Shown: one piece after another, positions 43,312 through 51,747 of the stretch
How the letters are laid out: each line of letters starts with the position of its first letter
Position numbering within the stretch: the first letter of the stretch is position 1
Notes under the pieces: model-generated
What the model saw: only the letters and a program-made list of their open reading frames with translations
Databases searched by the model: none
What the model was told of the DNA's origin: nothing
Program-made: the position numbers and the translations under genes
Origin: an uncultured Collinsella sp.
GTDB taxonomy: Bacteria; Actinomycetota; Coriobacteriia; Coriobacteriales; Coriobacteriaceae
Direction: 5' to 3'
Assembly: GCA_900542165.1 (NCBI GenBank)
Contig: UQMM01000007.1
Span: 18,024-82,023 of the forward strand
DNA length: 64,000 bases

Positions 43312-44754
43312 ATGGCAGCGGAAAGTTCGAAAGGCATCAAGCAGTTCAAGGTCCCGCACGTATATGCGATCATCTTTGCACTTATGGTCATCTTCGCTGT
43401 TCTCACGTGGATTGTTCCCTCTGGGTCCTATCAGCGTCAGGAGGTGAACGGTCGTGAAGTCACTGTCGCAGGTACGTATGAGCAGAGTGAAAAGACATAT
43501 ATTGACGAGGAAACCGGGGATGAAGTAGATCTCAGACAAGGCGTCTTCGATGTTCTTCAGGCTCCAACGCGCGGTATACAAGAGGCAATTGAGGTCGTTG
43601 CATTCATCTTGATTGTGGGCGGTTCGTTTCAGGTTATTACTAAAACGGGCGCTATCACGAGCGGAATGGGTCGTGTCGTTCGCCGCTTTAAGAACAAAGA
43701 CATTCTAATTATTCCTATTGCGATGGTTCTCTTTGCATTGGGCGGAACGAGCTTTGGCATGGCGGAAGAAACTCTCCCGTTCTTTGCGATCTTCATGCCA
43801 ATTATGATGGCTATGGGCTTCGACTCGATGACGGCGTTCATGGTCGTGTTCGTTGGAGCGCGCACGGGTTACATCGCCTCAACGATTAATCCGTTTAATG
43901 TTCTCATTGCGCAAGGTATTCTTGGTATTCAGGGTAACCCCCAGCTGTGGCTGCGTATGATTGCCTGGGTTGTTTTGACTGCCGTTGCAATTACTTGGGT
44001 TGTCCTCTATGCACGAAGGGTAAAGAAGAACCCTGAGTCATCGATCACATTTGAGGATGATATCGCCAAGAAAGTCGAGTTCGCTGCCGATGAATCTGCC
44101 CTTGACGCGGAATTTACGGGTCGTCAAAAAGGCGTGCTTGCGGTATTTATCGCTGGTATGTGCCTTATCATCTGGGGACTTGTGACCCAGGGCTGGTATA
44201 TGAACGAGATTTCTGCGGTCTTTTTGGCCATGGGCCTGTTGGCTGGTGTTATTGCGGGCTTTAGTCAGGACGTCATCGCTCAGGAATTTGTTGCGGGTAT
44301 CGCTGACTTTGCTTTCTCGGCAATTGTCGTTGGACTTGCGCGTGGCATCCTTGTCATTGCCTCTGACGGCATGATCATCGATACCATCCTCAATGCGCTC
44401 GCCACTGGTCTGGGCGGCATCCCGGCGGTTCTCTTTACTACGCTTCTTTATGCGGTTGAGAACCTCCTGGCGATTCTGGTTCCCAGCTCATCTGGCCTTG
44501 CAGCACTGACCGCTCCCATTTTTGGACCTTTGACCGAACTCATGGGCCTTAATCCCGAGGCCGCCGTGTGGGCTCTCTCCATGGGTAGCGCGACGATGTC
44601 TTTGATCTGTCCTACTAGCGCCATTCTTGTAGCGGGTTTGGGCGTGTGCAAGATCAAGCTTGGCCAGTGGTGGAAGACCGTTTGGAAATTCTTCTTGGTC
44701 GTGTCGCTCATCAATATCGTATTCGTAGCAATCTCGGGACTTATTGCCCTGTAG
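43312..44754 (+). CDS. YfcC-family transporter, probable arginine/ornithine antiporter
   Basis: 480 aa with about twelve membrane helices; GAAGGAGG lies upstream. The sequence belongs to the YfcC/DcuC-like family (WIVPSGSYQRQ at the N-terminus; GMAEETLPFFAIFMPIM; GARTGYIASTINPFNVLIAQ; VPSSSGLAALTAPIFGPL; CPTSAILVAGLGV). In streptococci and other bacteria YfcC-type genes next to arcA exchange arginine for ornithine. Here it is followed 28 bases later by arcA copy 2 and then by ornithine carbamoyltransferase, so the same role is inferred. It is not of the classical APC-type ArcD family. Confidence 0.88.
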   Translation: MAAESSKGIKQFKVPHVYAIIFALMVIFAVLTWIVPSGSYQRQEVNGREVTVAGTYEQSEKTYIDEETGDEVDLRQGVFDVLQAPTRGIQEAIEVVAFILIVGGSFQVITKTGAITSGMGRVVRRFKNKDILIIPIAMVLFALGGTSFGMAEETLPFFAIFMPIMMAMGFDSMTAFMVVFVGARTGYIASTINPFNVLIAQGILGIQGNPQLWLRMIAWVVLTAVAITWVVLYARRVKKNPESSITFEDDIAKKVEFAADESALDAEFTGRQKGVLAVFIAGMCLIIWGLVTQGWYMNEISAVFLAMGLLAGVIAGFSQDVIAQEFVAGIADFAFSAIVVGLARGILVIASDGMIIDTILNALATGLGGIPAVLFTTLLYAVENLLAILVPSSSGLAALTAPIFGPLTELMGLNPEAAVWALSMGSATMSLICPTSAILVAGLGVCKIKLGQWWKTVWKFFLVVSLINIVFVAISGLIAL

Positions 44755-44782
44755 GTTTCATGGCTGAAATGGAGTAACAGGA

Positions 44783-46027
44783 ATGTCTAAAGGACTGAAT
44801 GTACACAGCGAGATTGGTAAGCTCAAGAAAGTTGTGCTTCACCGCCCCGGTCGTGACCTTGTGAACGTAAAGGCAGAAGAGTTCGATGATGTCTGGATTC
44901 ACGACTGTTTCTATCTTGATGTGGCTCAAAAGGAGCATGATGCCTTTGCGGATCTTCTGAGGAGCGAAGGTGTTGAGGTTCTCTATATGGAGAAACTCGT
45001 TGCTGAAGCGCTGGATGCATGCCCCTCGGCTCGCGCTGAGTTTACCGATACATTTATGGCTGAGAGCGGGATTGTCAATCCTATGCTTGAGCAGGCTGTT
45101 CGTGAAAAGCTCGACGCTATTTCAGATTCGTATCAGTTTGTACTTGAGGCTATGGGGGGATATCGTTATCGTGACCTTGAGCTGCCTCGCGTTTCGACTA
45201 CGCTTAGTATGATGGATAATGAGGATGCGAAGCCCGATGATTTGGTGTTGAAGCCTCTTCCGAGTTCATATTTCTCTCGCGATCCTCTTGCTTCCGTGGG
45301 CAAAGGCGTTCTGCTTCACCATATGTATTGGAAACAGCGAGATCGTGAAGTGCCCTTCTACGAAGCGATTTTCAAATACCATCCCGATTATGCAGGGACT
45401 CCGATTTGGTACGACCATAAGAATCCCTGGCATATCGAGGGCGGTGATGTGCTTAACATTAACGCCCATACCTTGGCTATTGGAATTAGCCAGCGAACTG
45501 AGGCGGCTGCGATTGAGGAGCTTGCAAAGAATTTGTTCTGGGGATCTGGGAATTCTGAGATCGATACCGTTTACGCTATTAAAATCCCCAACGGCTATGC
45601 TTACATGCATCTTGACACCGTTTGCACCATGGTGGATTTCGATAAGTTCACAGTTTATCCCGGTATTTTTGAGACCCTTCGTGTTTATCGTCTGACTCGT
45701 GGTGACTCTGAGGGAATGGTCGCTGTTCAAGAGATTGATGACACGCTTGAACATATTCTTGAAATGGCTACTGGCGTGGAGAAGGTGCAGCTTATTGAGT
45801 GCGGTGCCGGCGATATGGTTGAGGCATCTCGCGAGCAGTGGAACGACGGGTCGAACACTCTTGCCGTTGCTCCTGGTAAAGTCTGTGTTTACGAGCGCAA
45901 TGTTGTCACAAATGATGAGCTCTACAAGAACGGTTTGGAACTTTTGGTCGTTCCCTCCGAGGAACTGTCCCGCGGTCGTGGTGGCCCGCGCTGCATGAGC
46001 ATGCCCTTCTGGCGCGAAGATATTTAG
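44783..46027 (+). CDS. arcA: Arginine deiminase, canonical copy 2
   Basis: 414 aa. All signature motifs are canonical: NVHSEIGKLKKVVLHRPGRDL, SYFSRDPLASVG, WHIEGGDVLNI, YMHLDTVCTMVD and the C-terminal RGRGGPRCMSMPFWRED with the nucleophile Cys. It yields citrulline and ammonia from arginine. It is the second gene of the antiporter-arcA-OTC operon. The DNA shows more A/T in third positions than neighbouring housekeeping genes such as queA. Confidence 0.97.
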   Translation: MSKGLNVHSEIGKLKKVVLHRPGRDLVNVKAEEFDDVWIHDCFYLDVAQKEHDAFADLLRSEGVEVLYMEKLVAEALDACPSARAEFTDTFMAESGIVNPMLEQAVREKLDAISDSYQFVLEAMGGYRYRDLELPRVSTTLSMMDNEDAKPDDLVLKPLPSSYFSRDPLASVGKGVLLHHMYWKQRDREVPFYEAIFKYHPDYAGTPIWYDHKNPWHIEGGDVLNINAHTLAIGISQRTEAAAIEELAKNLFWGSGNSEIDTVYAIKIPNGYAYMHLDTVCTMVDFDKFTVYPGIFETLRVYRLTRGDSEGMVAVQEIDDTLEHILEMATGVEKVQLIECGAGDMVEASREQWNDGSNTLAVAPGKVCVYERNVVTNDELYKNGLELLVVPSEELSRGRGGPRCMSMPFWREDI

Positions 46028-46059
46028 TTGCAAATCCACTGTGATGGGAGATGGCGAAT

Positions 46060-47070
46060 ATGGGTGTTAATATCGCTGGGCGCAGTTTTCTGAAGCTGCT
46101 TGATTACACGACGGAAGAGATTGAGTATCTGCTTGAGCTTTCTGCTAACTTCAAAAGCATGAAGCGTGCCGGTGTTCCGCATAAATACCTTGAAGGCAAG
46201 AATATTGTTTTGCTATTTGAGAAGACTTCCACGCGTACTCGCTGCGCCTTCGAAGTTGGTGCACTTGACCTTGGCATGGGTGTAACTTATTTGGATCCGG
46301 GCTCGTCTCAGATGGGCAAAAAGGAGTCGATTGAGGACACGGCTCGCGTCCTTGGCCGCATGTATGACGGAATTGAATACCGCGGCTTTGAACAGGCGAA
46401 GGTTGAGGAGCTTGCTGCAAAAGCTGGGGTTCCCGTTTGGAATGGGCTGACTACTGAATTTCACCCGACTCAAGTGCTTGCCGATATTCTGACCATGCGT
46501 GAAGAGTTTGGAGAGATTAAGGGCAGGAAACTTACATTTTTTGGTAAGGCGGCCGGAAACGTCGCTGATTCGCTCATGGTCATTTGCGCTAAGCTCGGCA
46601 TTAACTACTGTTCTTGCGGCCCAATCGGGGGAAATTCGGAGGGGGCTACATCCTATGATCCTGAACTCCTTGCAGAATGTAGTCGTATTGCGGCCGAGCA
46701 TGGATCGACGATTACCATTACAGAGGATATTGAGGAAGGCGCTCGTGATGCCGATGTAATTTACACGGATGTTTGGGTTGGCATGGGTCAGCCCGCAGAG
46801 CTGTGGGAAAGCCGCATTAAGCTCATGTCGCCGTATCGTGTGACCGCTGAGGTGATGTCTATGGCAAAGCCCGAGGCGATTTTCCTCCACTGCCTTCCGA
46901 GCTTCCACGATACTAATACTACTGTTGGTGCCGAAATTGCTGAGAAGTTTGGAGTTACCGAAATGGAAGTCACGGACGAGGTTTTTGAGTCCGATAAGTC
47001 TCGTGTTTTCCAAGAAGCGGAGAATCGCATGCATACGATTAAGGCGGTGATGTACGCAACGCTTAAGTAG
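46060..47070 (+). CDS. arcB: Ornithine carbamoyltransferase (catabolic)
   Basis: 336 aa from the ATG at 46060 (GGGAG nine bases upstream); the ATG at 46051 overlaps that site. Motifs: carbamoyl phosphate loop EKTSTRTRCAFE, HPTQVLADILTM, and the ornithine-binding HCLPSFHDTNT (in place of the usual HCLPAFHD). In the deiminase pathway it splits citrulline to ornithine and carbamoyl phosphate. Lying directly after arcA argues for the catabolic role; the carbamate kinase gene needed to make ATP is not in the window and must be elsewhere. An argF (anabolic) role cannot be excluded. Confidence 0.94.
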   Translation: MGVNIAGRSFLKLLDYTTEEIEYLLELSANFKSMKRAGVPHKYLEGKNIVLLFEKTSTRTRCAFEVGALDLGMGVTYLDPGSSQMGKKESIEDTARVLGRMYDGIEYRGFEQAKVEELAAKAGVPVWNGLTTEFHPTQVLADILTMREEFGEIKGRKLTFFGKAAGNVADSLMVICAKLGINYCSCGPIGGNSEGATSYDPELLAECSRIAAEHGSTITITEDIEEGARDADVIYTDVWVGMGQPAELWESRIKLMSPYRVTAEVMSMAKPEAIFLHCLPSFHDTNTTVGAEIAEKFGVTEMEVTDEVFESDKSRVFQEAENRMHTIKAVMYATLK

Positions 47071-47154
47071 CGGGGCGTTGAGAAAACAGTCGCAAATCTG
47101 TTCCCATACTATATTTCTCTCAACAAGCTGATAGGATACAGAGGAGAATGATGC

Positions 47155-47188
47155 GCGCGTCAGTCGATTTTTTCGACTGACGCGCTTT
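47155..47188 (+). terminator. Strong hairpin between arcB and queA
   Basis: Perfect 13-bp stem gcgcgtcagtcga (47155-47167) with tcgactgacgcgc (47173-47185), T-rich loop, then TTT. It ends only five bases before the queA ribosome site. It may end the arc operon, or sit in the queA leader. A possible ten-codon ORF (ATG at 47151, MRASVDFFD) preceded by GAGGAG runs through it. Confidence 0.6.
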
Positions 47189-47203
47189 GTGAAAGAGGCA
47201 AAG

Positions 47204-48415
47204 ATGCGTACCGATGATTTTGACTATAACCTGCCCGAAGAGCTCATTGCCCAGGCTCCTGCCGAGCCACGCGACTCCTGCCGCCTGCTGGTGGTGGATC
47301 GCAAAGGCTCCGAGACGGGAACGCCGTTGGAGCACGGCGGTACCGTTGAGCATCGCATCTTCCGCGACATCATCGACTATATCGAGCCGGGCGACGTGCT
47401 CGTCATCAACAAGACGCGCGTGATGCCGGCCCGCCTGATCGGTCGCAAGGCCGGCTCGGGCGGCGTGGTCGAGACGCTGCTGCTCAAGCGCCGCGAGGAT
47501 GTGGATCCGCTGGGCCATGTTTGGGAGTGCCTGGTCAAGCCGGGTAAGCGTCTGAAGCCCGGTGCTCAGATTGAGTATCGCGCCGGTGGCGCCCATGCGC
47601 CCGAGGGCGCGCCCGTGGTGCTGACGGCCGAGGTCATCGACTTTGTCACTGATAGCCGCGGTGGCCGTCTGGTGCGCTTTGAGCCGGCCGGTTGCAATGC
47701 TGCCGGCGAGCCGCGCACGCTCGACGAGGCCATTCACGCCGCCGGTCACGTGCCGCTGCCGCCCTACATCACCGATTACGAGGGCGACCCCGAGAAGTAC
47801 CAGACCGTCTACGCCATGAAGGAGGAGCACTCGGCTGCCGCTCCCACGGCGGGTCTGCACTTTACGCCCGAGCTCATGGCCGCTATCGAGGCCAAGGGTG
47901 CCAAGTTTGCCGCCGTCGAGCTCGAGGTGGGTATCGATACCTTCCGTCTGGTGGAGGAGGACGACCCCGCGCAGCACGTGATGCACACCGAGCGCTACCA
48001 CGTGTCGCAGGAGGTTGTCGACGCCGTGCATAAGGCTAAGGCCGAGGGGCATCGCGTGATTGCTGTCGGTACCACCGCAGTGCGCTCGCTCGAGAGCGCC
48101 TTTGACGCGGACGCGCCGGTGTCCGATCCGGCCGTGACGGCGCGCTATTTTGAGGGCCGCGAGGACGGGGCCGATACACTTGGCCGCGGTGACATCGTGG
48201 TGCGCGAGAACGCCACAACGCAGCTCTACCTCATGCCCGGCTCGACCTATCACGTGGTCGACGCGCTGATCACCAATTTCCACGTGCCGCGCTCCACGCT
48301 CATGATGCTCGTGAGCGCGCTTGCCACCCGCGACCAGATCATGGATGCCTACGCCGCCGCCATCGAGGAGCGCTACCGCTTCTTCAGCTTTGGCGACGCG
48401 ATGCTCATTTGTTAG
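47204..48415 (+). CDS. queA: tRNA preQ1(34) S-adenosylmethionine ribosyltransferase-isomerase QueA
   Basis: 403 aa from the ATG at 47204 (AAAGAGG five bases upstream); the upstream GTG at 47189 is less likely. QueA transfers the ribose of SAM to preQ1 in tRNA to make epoxyqueuosine. Family motifs: DFDYNLPEELIAQAPAEPRD at the N-terminus, FRDIIDYIEPGDVLVINKTRVMPARL, EHSAAAPTAGLHFTPELM, ITNFHVPRSTLMMLVSA and YRFFSFGDAMLI at the C-terminus. There is a roughly 30-residue insertion (FEPAGCNAAGEPRTLDEAI). Its stop is followed at once by a structured repeat element. Confidence 0.97.
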   Translation: MRTDDFDYNLPEELIAQAPAEPRDSCRLLVVDRKGSETGTPLEHGGTVEHRIFRDIIDYIEPGDVLVINKTRVMPARLIGRKAGSGGVVETLLLKRREDVDPLGHVWECLVKPGKRLKPGAQIEYRAGGAHAPEGAPVVLTAEVIDFVTDSRGGRLVRFEPAGCNAAGEPRTLDEAIHAAGHVPLPPYITDYEGDPEKYQTVYAMKEEHSAAAPTAGLHFTPELMAAIEAKGAKFAAVELEVGIDTFRLVEEDDPAQHVMHTERYHVSQEVVDAVHKAKAEGHRVIAVGTTAVRSLESAFDADAPVSDPAVTARYFEGREDGADTLGRGDIVVRENATTQLYLMPGSTYHVVDALITNFHVPRSTLMMLVSALATRDQIMDAYAAAIEERYRFFSFGDAMLIC

Positions 48416-48586
48416 TTACGCGGTTCTACGAACCGCGTAACGGCTCGACGCTGCGCGGGCCGCATTTGGACAATCTGACGTTCAACTTCAAGGGCGCGAC
48501 CAGAAGGTCAGCGCCCTTTCGTTTCACGTCACCTTGCCTCAAATGCGACCCGCTCGCTGTCGTTGCCAAAACATCGGCGTTGCCGT
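48416..48586 (+). ncRNA. Candidate structured RNA element, copy A
   Basis: Starts right after the queA stop. P1: perfect 11-bp hairpin ttacgcggttc (48416-48426) with gaaccgcgtaa (48430-48440). P2: CGACGCTG (48446-48453) with CGGCGTTG (48575-48582). P3: gcgggccgcatttg (48455-48468) with caaatgcgacccgc (48540-48553), one mismatch. P4: agggcgc (48491-48497) and GACC with GGTC, one bulged base, and gcgccct (48511-48517), loop AGAA. Copy B at 51748 keeps the same pairings with different bases in P1, P3 and P4. P4 plus TTTCGTTT may also act as a terminator. Not a known family to me; Rfam Collinsella-1 is the first comparison to make. Confidence 0.5.
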
Positions 48587-48597
48587 GGTTGTCGCTG

Positions 48598-48735
48598 TAG
48601 TCATTGGGTAGTCATTGGGTAGTCATTGGGGACGTTCTTAAATGACTAGTCAAAGGGGACACTCTTACGGCACTTGGCACTTGGCACTTGGGGACGTTCC
48701 TTTTGTGCCGGCACCTGGGGACAGTCCTTATGTCA
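48598..48735. repeat. Tandem and palindromic REP-like tail after element A
   Basis: Three tandem copies of tagtcattggg begin near 48599, then ggggacgttcttaaatgact, three copies of cacttgg, and the palindrome gtgccggcac. The same words (ttggggacgttcttaaatga, ctagtc, gggac, gccggcacctggggac) follow element B, so the element and this tail recur as one unit. Confidence 0.7.
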
Positions 48736-48781
48736 AGAGATCGGTGCAAGAGGGATAGGTTGCCTTGCGTCGATCTAAATA

Positions 48782-48847
48782 AGTTGCGGTGAGATAGTTC
48801 TTGAATTGGCCTTTTTGGGGCTAAACAGAAACTTTCTCACCGCAACT
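48782..48847. repeat. AGTTGCGGTG palindrome, copy 1
   Basis: agttgcggtgagatagttct (48782-48801) pairs with agaaactttctcaccgcaac on the far side (ending 48847), with two mismatches; the inside holds ggcc...ggct. Two relatives are at 55022-55088 and 58296-58362. It lies just past the end of the minus-strand coiled-coil gene. Confidence 0.75.
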
Positions 48848-48875
48848 GAGTTGAGGCGTTTTTTTGGCAGCTGGT

Positions 48876-50639
48876 TTACTTGCTCGCGAACAGCCAGATC
48901 AGGATGATTACCAGAATCACGGCGACAATGCAGACGATGGCGCCGGTGAATTTGATGCGTGAGTCGCGGGTACGCTCGCGCACCGCGTCCTCGGTGGCCT
49001 CGAGCTGGGCGACTTCTCGCTCGGTCTCGGCGTGTTCGGCTTTGTCTCGGGCCAAGGATCCTGCAAGCGACTCAGTGATCTCTGGATGGTCATGTACCTC
49101 GGTCGCCTGTTCGATGATCGACTGCGCATGTGCGGCATCTGCTTGGGCGTTGGCGATGGTCTGCTCCTGGTCGCGGCGTGCCTTGTCCTCGGCAGTGATC
49201 TTCTCGCGCAGTTCGCGCTGACGAGTCGAGGCGGCAGTCTTCGCCGTCTGCAGCTCGTCGCGCGCGGCATCGGCTTCGGTCGTCACGGCTTGGTGCGCGC
49301 GTTTTGCGTCGGCGATAGGGGCTTGCGCCTGCTCGACGGCCTGGTCGGCTGCGGCAAGCGAGTGCTCAAGGTCGGCGGTGATGCGCGGGACATCTTCTTC
49401 GGCTTTACGCAGGGCATCTGCCGTGTCGGAGATCTGCATCGAGAGCTCGCTGGTGCGCACCGTATAGTTGGCGGGATTTGCCGAGGGATTGCGTTGCAGC
49501 TCGGCATACTCATGACGCAGCGTCTCGAGCTGGGCGCGCGTGGCGTCGACGGTTTGTTGTGCGGCCGCAATGCCGGCGTCTCGCTCGGCCTTCACCTTGT
49601 CGCGGATACGCTTGGAATCCTCAAGACGTCGAACGAGGCGGTTGCCGGTCTCGCGAGAGCTCGCCTCGCGGGCCTCCACGGCGTCGAGCGCAGCCTTCAG
49701 GCGGAGCTCAGTCGCGTCATCCTCTGTCTTCATTTGTTCGAACTGACCCTTGAGCTCTGTCGCTTTGGCGGCGTGGGCATCACGGTCAATCTCGGCGGCC
49801 GCTGCAGTCTTTTGGGCCGTGGCAATCGCCTGGCGCTGGTCGGCGACGATCTGGTCGTAGCGGCCTGCGATATCCTGGCGCGTCTCGAGTTCCTCGGCCT
49901 GATCGGCAATGCGCTGCTCAAGTTCGGCCAGATGGGCGCGGGCATCGGCAAGTGCCTTTTTCGCGGCGTTCATCTCGCGCATGGCCGAGGCACCCTGGGC
50001 GATAAAGGTGCCCACGGCGTTCGCAGTGTTCGAGACAGCGGTCCCCAGATCGCGGCTCGCGGCGGGGGAGTGCAGGGCGGTCGGGCGAGCGGTGTCGGCA
50101 GCGTCCGCATCGGCAGCCTGCGGCACGGCGATATTGCCGGTACCGCCCTCGATCACAGAAAAGCCTGCTGCGTGCGGATTGACCGCATCGGCGCCAATCG
50201 TGGGATGCTCGAGCTGCAGAAACGAGGGCATGGTACTGCCTTGGTCAGCAACCGGAGTCTCGCCGGGCACAAAGGTCGAGGCCGCCTCGGCGGCCTCCTC
50301 TTCTTCGGCATCAATATCGGCATCGGCCATGGCGTCTTTCATCGCTTTGACAGCATCCATCATGGAGTCCATGACGGCATCGAGCTCTTCTTCCGAAGAG
50401 ACCTCGATGGGGCCCGCAACTTGCGGAGCGGCATCCTGTACAGGGGCGTCGTCCTGAGCGGGCGCATCGTTGTTTTGCTCATCGGCGTTTTCTGTTTCGG
50501 GGGTTTCCGCCGTAGCGCTTTCGTCCAAGATGGGGTCGTCGATGTCGATACTATCGCAGGTCACAGCGTCAGTATCTGCGGTGACGTCTGCGGGATCATC
50601 AATATGCTGTTGAGTCTGGGGGTCCAGCTCGTCTGTCAT
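48876..50639 (-). CDS. Tail-anchored coiled-coil protein, function unknown
   Basis: 587 aa from the ATG at 50639 (GAGGAG nine bases upstream; an ATG at 50645 is too close). The first 200 residues are acidic and low-complexity (Asp/Ala/Glu/Thr). A long Ala/Glu/Arg-rich coiled coil follows (about 220-555; AKKALADARAHLAELEQRIADQAEELE and similar heptads). The last 24 residues form one membrane helix (GAIVCIVAVILVIILIWLFA) ending in SK, so the protein is tail-anchored with its bulk in the cytoplasm. No enzymatic motif is seen. Its role may be structural, such as linking envelope and cytoplasm. The promoter region is shared with the divergent SDR gene. Confidence 0.82.
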   Translation of the reverse strand: MTDELDPQTQQHIDDPADVTADTDAVTCDSIDIDDPILDESATAETPETENADEQNNDAPAQDDAPVQDAAPQVAGPIEVSSEEELDAVMDSMMDAVKAMKDAMADADIDAEEEEAAEAASTFVPGETPVADQGSTMPSFLQLEHPTIGADAVNPHAAGFSVIEGGTGNIAVPQAADADAADTARPTALHSPAASRDLGTAVSNTANAVGTFIAQGASAMREMNAAKKALADARAHLAELEQRIADQAEELETRQDIAGRYDQIVADQRQAIATAQKTAAAAEIDRDAHAAKATELKGQFEQMKTEDDATELRLKAALDAVEAREASSRETGNRLVRRLEDSKRIRDKVKAERDAGIAAAQQTVDATRAQLETLRHEYAELQRNPSANPANYTVRTSELSMQISDTADALRKAEEDVPRITADLEHSLAAADQAVEQAQAPIADAKRAHQAVTTEADAARDELQTAKTAASTRQRELREKITAEDKARRDQEQTIANAQADAAHAQSIIEQATEVHDHPEITESLAGSLARDKAEHAETEREVAQLEATEDAVRERTRDSRIKFTGAIVCIVAVILVIILIWLFASK

Positions 50640-50933
50640 AGGCATGTGCTCCTCATCGTTGTTTGTCACCCTATGATAAAGTCTCGCGCCGACATCCCGC
50701 GCGCCGCAGCAAAGTTTCAAAACGTGTTCGATGGCTCGATCTGATAACAATAACTCGGTCGCTTTATTCAGTTTGTACTTGACAATCCCTTCGCCGAACG
50801 ACGTGGTGCCGTTCGCCTACCGTGGTCTTTTATTTTCGCTTGAACGCGCTAAAGTTGCATCTCAGCTTTTGGCGCGTTTATTTGGATGCGCGCAGTCGGC
50901 GGGTTCGCCCGTCGCGATTTGAAAGGACTTTGT

Positions 50934-51734
50934 ATGGGACTTTTCACTGGTAAGACCGTGATCGTCACCGGCGGCGGCAAGGCCACGCTTAAGGACGGTT
51001 CCGCTGGCTCCATCGGCTACGGCATCGATATCGCATTTGCCAAGGAGGGCGCGAACCTCGTCATCACCGGCCGCAACGTCGCCAAGCTCGAGGCCGCCAA
51101 GGAGTCTCTCGAGGCCGAGTACGGTGTCAAGGTTCTGCCTGTTCAGGCCGATGTCTCGGCTGGTCAGGACAACGAGGCCGTCGTCCAGAACGTCATCGAC
51201 AAGGCCATTGAGGAGTTCGGCCGCATCGACGCCGTCGTCAACAATGCTCAGGCCAGCGCCTCGGGCGTGACCATCGCCGATCACACCATGGATCAGTTCA
51301 ACCTGGCCATTTACTCTGGCCTGTATGCCACCTACCTGTACATGCAGAAGGCCTATCCGCACCTGAAGGAGACCAAGGGCTCCGTGGTCAACTTTGCCTC
51401 GGGCGCCGGCCTGTTTGGCAACTATGGCCAGTGCAGCTATGCTGCCGCCAAGGAGGGCATCCGCGGCCTGACCCGCGTTGCCGCCAACGAGTGGGGCAAG
51501 GACGGCATCAACGTCAACATCGTGTGCCCGCTTGCTTGGACCGCTGCGCTCGAGAACTTCCAGGATGCCTACCCCGAGGCGTTCAAGGCCAACGTCCACA
51601 TGCCGCCGGCTGGTCACTACGGCGACGTCGAGAAGGAAATTGGCTGCGTGGTCGTTCAGCTCTGCGGTCCCGACTTTAAGTACATGAACGGCGAGACCGT
51701 CACCCTCGAGGGTGGCATGGGCCAGCGGCCTTAG
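50934..51734 (+). CDS. Short-chain dehydrogenase, probable NADP-dependent 12alpha-hydroxysteroid dehydrogenase
   Basis: 266 aa from the ATG at 50934 (AAAGGA six bases upstream). SDR features: TVIVTGGGKATLKDG...GSIGYGI cofactor loop (14-31), ITGRN, NNAQASASG (in place of NNAG), the catalytic Tyr169 and Lys173 in SYAAAKEGIRG, and NVNIVCPLAWT. Distinctive segments (IYSGLYATYLYM, VVNFASGAGLFGNYGQCSYA, DFKYMNGETVTLEGGMGQRP) agree, from memory, with clostridial 12alpha-HSDHs that oxidise the 12-hydroxyl of cholic acid. A ten-residue insertion (ATLKDGSA) sits in the glycine loop. It is not the Collinsella 7beta-HSDH type. Substrate assignment is inference; the SDR fold is certain. Confidence 0.85.
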   Translation: MGLFTGKTVIVTGGGKATLKDGSAGSIGYGIDIAFAKEGANLVITGRNVAKLEAAKESLEAEYGVKVLPVQADVSAGQDNEAVVQNVIDKAIEEFGRIDAVVNNAQASASGVTIADHTMDQFNLAIYSGLYATYLYMQKAYPHLKETKGSVVNFASGAGLFGNYGQCSYAAAKEGIRGLTRVAANEWGKDGINVNIVCPLAWTAALENFQDAYPEAFKANVHMPPAGHYGDVEKEIGCVVVQLCGPDFKYMNGETVTLEGGMGQRP

Positions 51735-51747
51735 GGGTTACGTCTCA

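Noticed and set aside
50934..51734. SDR as the Collinsella 7beta-HSDH used in ursodeoxycholate formation
   Set aside because: The sequence lacks the 7beta-HSDH pattern I remember (GATEGVGKAF, SSMTGISSSPWNGQYGAGKA) and instead matches 12alpha-type segments.
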